9,700 nt of DNA, taken from Chloroflexota bacterium. Its GTDB lineage: Bacteria > Chloroflexota > UBA6077 > FW602-bin22 > JACPQP01. How positions within the stretch are numbered: the stretch's first letter is position 1; each line of letters starts with the position of its first letter. Where the stretch lies: positions 1 to 9,700 of the forward strand of contig JACPQP010000076.1 in the NCBI GenBank assembly GCA_016190465.1, in the 5' to 3' direction. The translations under genes and the position numbers were made by a program. Shown in pieces: positions 6,271 to 9,700 of this stretch. Below the pieces are notes generated by a model, which did not search any database, was not told where the DNA came from, and worked only from the letters and a program-made list of their open reading frames with translations.

Positions 6271-7142
6271 GGCAGCCTGGCAGGGAGTGACGCGATCGGA
6301 GATCGGACATCCGCAATCCCCGGGCGCCGGTGCACGACCAGCGGGCCGGCGTGGTCCGGATGGGGAACCACTCGCACGCTCGCCGCGAACACCTGGTCGA
6401 GCACGTCGTCGCGGAGGACCGCGTCTGGCGGACCATCGGCAACCACCTGCCCGTGAGACAGGAGAACGAGCCGGTTGAAGAACTGCGCGGCGAGATTGAG
6501 GTCGTGGATCACACCGACGACGGTCAGGCGCTGCTCCCGCTGCAACTCCGCGACCAGCGAAAGGACGTCCAACTGCGCGCGGATGTCGAGGTGGGCGGTC
6601 GGCTCGTCCAGCAGCAGGAGCTCTGGCTCCTGCGCCAGCGCCATTGCCAGCACGACGCGCTGCTTCTCGCCCGCCGAGAGCTCGTTGAACACCCGACCGT
6701 CAAAGGCGCTCGCCCCCGTTCGTGTCATCGCCCAGGCGATCGCCTGCTCGTCGCGCCAGAGGCCCTCCCGCCACTGCCAGCCGGCTCGCTTCCACCGGCG
6801 CGCCGTCCGTCCCAGCGCGACGACCTCGGCGACGGTGAAGGCGAAGGGGATCTGGAGGGTCTGCGGCACGACCGCGATCCGCTGGGCGATCAGCTCGCGG
6901 GACAGCGCCGAGAGCGGGCGCCGGTCCAGCTCGACGGTGCCCGCGCTGGGCCGGACCACGCCGGCCATCAGGCGCAGGAGAGTCGTCTTGCCGGCGCCAT
7001 TTGGGCCGATCAGCGCCACCCGTTCCCCCGGCGCGACCGCGAGCGTCAGCGGCCCGAGATGAAAGCCGGTCGGATAGTGGAGCGATACGGCGTGGATCGC
7101 GAGCAGAGGCGCGACGCTCGTGGACAATCCGTCAGAACGCAT
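6267..7142 (-). CDS. ABC transporter ATP-binding protein, iron/siderophore/cobalamin type (FecE/BtuD-like)
   Basis: ATPase subunit of a type II ABC importer, 291 residues, slightly long for the family owing to a tail of about 30 residues after the ABC core. Visible motifs are Walker A GPNGAGKT (46-53), Q-loop VVPQ (Gln94), signature ELSAGEKQR (154-162; Ala replaces the usual first Gly of LSGGE), Walker B LLLLDEPT (175-182), D-loop AHLD and switch His213 in VIHDLN. It hydrolyses ATP on the cytoplasmic face to drive the FecCD-type permease encoded just upstream. Its ATG at 7142 lies inside the end of the permease gene (11-base overlap), so translation is probably coupled. Substrate (ferric siderophore, heme or cobalamin) cannot be told from this subunit. 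Its TGA stop lies inside the -35 box of the next operon. Confidence 0.95.
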   Translation of the reverse strand: MRSDGLSTSVAPLLAIHAVSLHYPTGFHLGPLTLAVAPGERVALIGPNGAGKTTLLRLMAGVVRPSAGTVELDRRPLSALSRELIAQRIAVVPQTLQIPFAFTVAEVVALGRTARRWKRAGWQWREGLWRDEQAIAWAMTRTGASAFDGRVFNELSAGEKQRVVLAMALAQEPELLLLDEPTAHLDIRAQLDVLSLVAELQREQRLTVVGVIHDLNLAAQFFNRLVLLSHGQVVADGPPDAVLRDDVLDQVFAASVRVVPHPDHAGPLVVHRRPGIADVRSPIASLPARLP

Positions 7143-8184
7143 AGGCTTGTCGGCTCCGGTTCAGCAGATAGAGGAAGAATGGCCCGCCGACGAGCGCGGT
7201 GATCGCGCCGACCGGTAGCTCGGTTGGGGCGATCACCGTCCGCGCCAGGAGGTCGGCGACGACCAGGAACGAGGCGCCGCCGAGCGCCACCGCCGGGAGC
7301 AGCCGGGCGTGGGCCGGGCCCAGGATGATCCGCAGCGCGTGCGGCACTACCAACCCGACGAACCCGATGAGGCCGCTGATCGACACGGCCATCGCCGTCA
7401 GCAGCGAGGCCAGCAGCAGGACCGACCGGCGGGCGGCCGGTACGTCGACGCCGACGTAGGCGGCGCCCTCCTCGCCCAGGGCCAGCGCGTCCAGCGTGCC
7501 GGCCAGGCGCAGCGCGAGCCCGATACCCACCAGGATGGCCGGTGCCACTATGGGCAACTGGTCCCAGCCGGTGACCGCGATGCCCCCCATCATCCAGAGG
7601 ACCAGTTGTCGGAGACGGCTGACCAGCGGATCGCTGAGCACCATCAAGAGGCTGACGGCCGCGCCGAGGATCGCGCTGGTCGCGAAGCCGGCGAGCAGGA
7701 GGCCGGTGGTCGAGATCGCCCCACCTACCCGAGCGAGGCGATAGACCAGGGCCGAGGTCGCCAGGGCCCCAACGAATCCCAGCGCTGGCACCGGGCCGAA
7801 GCCGAGCACGACGGTCGAGAGGCCGAGCATAAAGGCGACCGTCGCGCCGAGCCCGGCGCCCGCCGAGGCGCCGACGGCGTAGGGGTCGGCGAGGGGGTTC
7901 CGCAGCAGCCCCTGGAGGAGCGTGCCCGCGGTGGCCAGCGCGGCGCCGATCAACGCGGCCGCCAGGACGCGGGGGAGCCGCACGTAGAGGAGGATCGTCG
8001 AGTCGGGGCCGCCGACCGGCTCGGCAAGTCCGACGGCGCCCCCGATGATCGCCAGCGTCCGCTCCGGCGGTATTCCGACCGCGCCGAAGGCGACCCCCGC
8101 CAGAAGCGCGACCAGCACGAGCGTGGCGAGGATGACCAGCCTGCCCCCCGCCCCACCCCGCCCCGACGGGGCGACGGACCTCAC
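7132..8184 (-). CDS. FecCD/BtuC-type ABC transporter permease
   Basis: Integral membrane permease of an iron-chelate or cobalamin importer. From GTG-8184 it is 350 residues, the family's normal length, with about ten hydrophobic helices starting at RLVILATLVLVALLAGVAFG. Family landmarks are RLPRVLAAALIGAALATAG, LLQGLLRNPLADPYAVGASAGAG, the cytoplasmic coupling region around LALGEEGAAYVGVDV, and the ending GLIGFVGLVVPHALRI then DLLARTVIAPTELPVGAITALVGGPFF. The start is uncertain. The same frame stays open to ATG-8451, which has a perfect AGGAGG seven bases upstream; that would add 89 low-complexity, Pro/Ser/Arg-rich residues coded by repeat and G4-forming DNA with no resemblance to the family. 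I prefer the family-length start, although its own ribosome site is weak. The stop overlaps the ATPase start. Partner of the binding protein encoded upstream. Confidence 0.93.
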   Translation of the reverse strand: MRSVAPSGRGGAGGRLVILATLVLVALLAGVAFGAVGIPPERTLAIIGGAVGLAEPVGGPDSTILLYVRLPRVLAAALIGAALATAGTLLQGLLRNPLADPYAVGASAGAGLGATVAFMLGLSTVVLGFGPVPALGFVGALATSALVYRLARVGGAISTTGLLLAGFATSAILGAAVSLLMVLSDPLVSRLRQLVLWMMGGIAVTGWDQLPIVAPAILVGIGLALRLAGTLDALALGEEGAAYVGVDVPAARRSVLLLASLLTAMAVSISGLIGFVGLVVPHALRIILGPAHARLLPAVALGGASFLVVADLLARTVIAPTELPVGAITALVGGPFFLYLLNRSRQAYAF

Positions 8185-8223
8185 CCCGTGGCCCGCCGTT
8201 CCTGAGTGAGTCCGACACGGAGA

Positions 8224-8248
8224 GGGGGGAGGGTTCGGGGCGACGGGG
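8224..8248 (+). other. G-quadruplex-capable motif
   Basis: On the plus strand four G-runs (6, 3, 4 and 4 G) are separated by loops A, TTC and CGAC, fitting the G3+N1-7 rule. It continues into a 29-base pure purine run (8251-8279). It lies on the template strand just upstream of the preferred permease start. Confidence 0.6.
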
Positions 8249-8418
8249 CGAGGAGAGAGAGGAGAGGAGGGAGGGGAGACGGGTCGATGGGACAATGAGC
8301 TGCCTTCCGATTCCCGGATCTCGGTGGACGTAGCTCTGGGGCTACGGGGAGGCACGGCGCCCTTCGCCCCATCGCCTTCCCCCAGCGCGATCGTGCCGCG
8401 CGCGGACAAGGCGGCACC

Positions 8419-8498
8419 CTCGATCGCTCCGTCGTCCCGTCGTCCTGTCATCCCGTGCCCTCCTCGCTCTATCGTCCGCTCACTCCGTCACCCCGTCG
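8419..8498. repeat. Degenerate 8-bp tandem array, ten units
   Basis: Ten successive octamers follow a TCCCGTCG-like consensus in unbroken 8-base register on the plus strand. The clearest are CTCCGTCG (8427), TCCCGTCG (8435), TCCTGTCA (8443), TCCCGTGC (8451), CTCCGTCA (8483) and CCCCGTCG (8491); the units between them are more decayed. The minus strand reads as repeated CGACGGGA. The period is not a multiple of three, which argues against selection as coding sequence. Confidence 0.65.
8459..8464 (-). promoter_or_regulatory. Shine-Dalgarno-like AGGAGG before an alternative permease start
   Basis: AGGAGG on the minus strand lies seven bases before ATG-8451, in frame with the permease. It falls inside the purine-rich tandem array, so it may arise by chance; the extension it would start is low in complexity. 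Confidence 0.35.
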
Positions 8499-8629
8499 CC
8501 CTCTTCCCCTCTGGCGGGGCTCACCAGGGGAGGTATCGCGGTCGGGTGAGGCGGCCCCGCGACTGATGCAGATTGTGGAAGGTTTCGACCGCAGGGCACC
8601 CCACCCACGTCGAGACCTCCCCCGGTGAG

Positions 8630-8644
8630 CGCCCCGTTGGGGCG
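8630..8644 (-). terminator. Hairpin after the binding protein gene, possible terminator or processing stem
   Basis: CGCCCC and GGGGCG form a 6-bp perfect stem around a 3-base loop, 17 bases after the binding protein stop codon. No U-run follows in the transcript, so intrinsic termination is doubtful; it could instead set differential expression of the binding protein over the permease. Confidence 0.3.
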
Positions 8645-8660
8645 GAGTGGGGGGCGGGGA

Positions 8661-9700
8661 TCACCGGAACCGCTCCGGATGGAGAATACGGGCGAACGCC
8701 TCAATGCCCTCGGCGATGCGCGGCCCGGGGCGGCTCACCACGTCCTGGTCGATCGGGTAGATGGCCTTCTTCTTGATGGCGGTGATCGTGGCCCAGCCCG
8801 TGCGCTTGGCCACCGAGTCCGGGGTGATCCCAAAAGCGGCGTCGGCCAGAGTGATGACCTCCGGATCGGCGCGGATCAACTCCTCGAGGCTGGCCTGGGG
8901 GTACTGCGACTTTGCCGCCGCGAACACGTTTTGTCCCCCCGCGATGGTGATCAGCGCATCCACGAACGAGCCCGGACCGATCGTGAAGGGCTTCGCCGGG
9001 TCCGACGCGTCGAGCTCGTGATAGATCCGGACCTTCGGCGCGCCGGCAACTTTGGCCTTCACCGTCTCGATCCGTTCGCGCAGGTTGGCGACGACCCGCT
9101 CGGCCTGGGGCTGGGCGTCGACGGCCTTCCCGACGAGCACGATGTCCGCCGCGATGCCGTCGACGTCCTTGGCGTCGAGGATGAGGACCGCGATGTTCGC
9201 CTGCTCGATCGACCGAAGCGTGTCGGCCGGGTTTGCCCGGGTGGCGCAGACCAGGTCCGGCGTGAGGGCCAGCACCTTCTCCAGGTTGGTCTTCATCCCG
9301 CCGACCTTCGCCTTGGTCTTCGCCTCGGCCGGGAAATCAGAGAAGTCGTCCACGCCCACGACGCGGTCACCCGCGCCGACGGCGTAGAGAATCTCGGTGC
9401 AACTGGGAACGAGCGACACCAGGCGCACGGGACGCCTGGCGATCTTCACGGTGCGGCCGGCGTCGTCGGTCACCGTTAGCGGGTAGCCGCTGGCCGCGCC
9501 CGCCGGACTGGGCGCAGCCGGGGGAGCAGGCGCTGCCGACGGCCAGGCCGGCACTGACGAAGCGGTGGCCGGGGCCGGGGCGATGGTCGGCACCGTCGTC
9601 GGCACCGTCGTCGGGGATGGCACAGGAGCGACGATCGCGGGCGCGGCGGTTGGCGCGGGCGGCCGTGGTGTCGGCGAGGGGGGCGGTGGTGGCGTGGGGG
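8661..9700 (-). CDS. ABC transporter substrate-binding protein (BtuF/FecB-like), 5'-partial
   Basis: Extracytoplasmic binding protein of the importer, complete at its C-terminus (ends ILHPERFR). Its beginning, presumably a lipoprotein signal, lies beyond the window: the frame is open to base 9698 with no stop. The first 75 or so visible residues are a Pro/Ala/Thr/Ser-rich tether, a common spacer between lipobox and folded domain in Gram-positive-type and Chloroflexota lipoproteins. The periplasmic-binding fold (PF01497 type) starts near VTDDAGRTVKIARRPVRLVS, with LVPSCTEILYAVGAGDRVVG, then VDDFSDFP, KVGGMKTNLEKVLALTPDLV, and near the end SRPGPRIAEGIEAFARILHP. The last motif is frequent in cobalamin-binding relatives, but heme or siderophore is not excluded. 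A GTG at 9623 could be misread as the start; it sits inside the tether and lacks a signal peptide. Confidence 0.93.
   Translation of the reverse strand, partial: PTPPPPPSPTPRPPAPTAAPAIVAPVPSPTTVPTTVPTIAPAPATASSVPAWPSAAPAPPAAPSPAGAASGYPLTVTDDAGRTVKIARRPVRLVSLVPSCTEILYAVGAGDRVVGVDDFSDFPAEAKTKAKVGGMKTNLEKVLALTPDLVCATRANPADTLRSIEQANIAVLILDAKDVDGIAADIVLVGKAVDAQPQAERVVANLRERIETVKAKVAGAPKVRIYHELDASDPAKPFTIGPGSFVDALITIAGGQNVFAAAKSQYPQASLEELIRADPEVITLADAAFGITPDSVAKRTGWATITAIKKKAIYPIDQDVVSRPGPRIAEGIEAFARILHPERFR
9587..9610. repeat. 12-bp tandem duplication in the tether region
   Basis: TCGGCACCGTCG occurs twice in direct succession (9587-9598 and 9599-9610). On the coding strand it yields a repeated Thr-Val-Pro-Thr-type tetrapeptide within the Pro-rich tether, so copy number changes would only lengthen or shorten the linker in frame. 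Confidence 0.75.

Larger units (their letters stand above)
8185..8660. other. Spacer between binding protein and permease genes
   Basis: This 476-base stretch holds a polypurine/G-rich tract (8222-8279), a degenerate 8-bp tandem array (8419-8498), an imperfect palindrome near 8507-8531 (CCCCTCTGG opposed to CCAGGGG), and a hairpin after the binding protein gene (8630-8644). I see no tRNA, no cobalamin riboswitch landmarks and no convincing gene other than the possible N-terminal extension of the permease to 8451. Confidence 0.6.

Noticed and set aside
4343..6478. A 711-codon open frame on the plus strand
   Set aside because: It is antisense to the MEDS-PAS kinase, whose motifs are unambiguous; its product shows no domain.
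8419..8498. CRISPR array
   Set aside because: Units are only 8 bases, contiguous and without spacers.
8185..8660. Cobalamin riboswitch in the importer operon spacer
   Set aside because: I could not find the conserved B12-box words on the minus strand. If present, it would more likely precede the binding protein gene, outside the window.

Overview
The window is GC-rich, and every gene I can support lies on the minus strand, so transcription runs from high to low coordinates. The GC-rich codon use, GTG starts, a Pro/Ala/Thr-rich linker on a lipoprotein-like binding protein, and mixed two-component and ABC transport content suggest a Chloroflexota bacterium (Sphaerobacter/Thermomicrobia-like). 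This is an impression from style only; no rRNA or marker gene is present to prove it.

Layout in transcription order. (1) 9700-6267 holds an iron/cobalamin-type ABC importer: a substrate-binding protein whose 5' end is off the window, then a 476-base spacer with repeats, a FecCD/BtuC-type permease, and a FecE/BtuD-type ATPase that overlaps the permease by 11 bases. (2) 6270-2208 is a signalling operon. It starts from a very good sigma70-type promoter whose -35 box overlaps the ATPase stop codon. It encodes a MEDS-PAS histidine kinase, a single-domain Rcp1-like response regulator, and a REC-PAS-histidine kinase. None of the three has a DNA-binding or enzymatic output domain. (3) 2102-1 is a small metabolic cluster: a VOC (glyoxalase-fold) protein, a Gfo/Idh/MocA NAD(P)-dependent oxidoreductase, and a sugar phosphate isomerase/epimerase-like TIM-barrel protein. 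The last seems to lack its N-terminal portion and runs off the low-coordinate edge. The last two genes are typical of sugar or inositol catabolism; the substrate cannot be told.

How they may work together: the importer brings in a metal chelate or corrinoid using ATP. The signalling trio probably forms a branched phosphorelay, with the MEDS kinase passing phosphate to the small regulator and the REC-PAS-kinase adding a second input. The metabolic genes follow the last kinase after 105 bases with no clear promoter or terminator, so they may be co-transcribed with it, but no functional link is evident.

The most interesting non-coding signals are a ten-unit degenerate 8-bp tandem array (8419-8498) that covers a possible alternative start of the permease, two G-quadruplex-capable stretches on the template strand, and a double palindrome between the first kinase and its regulator. 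I found no convincing previously undescribed system.
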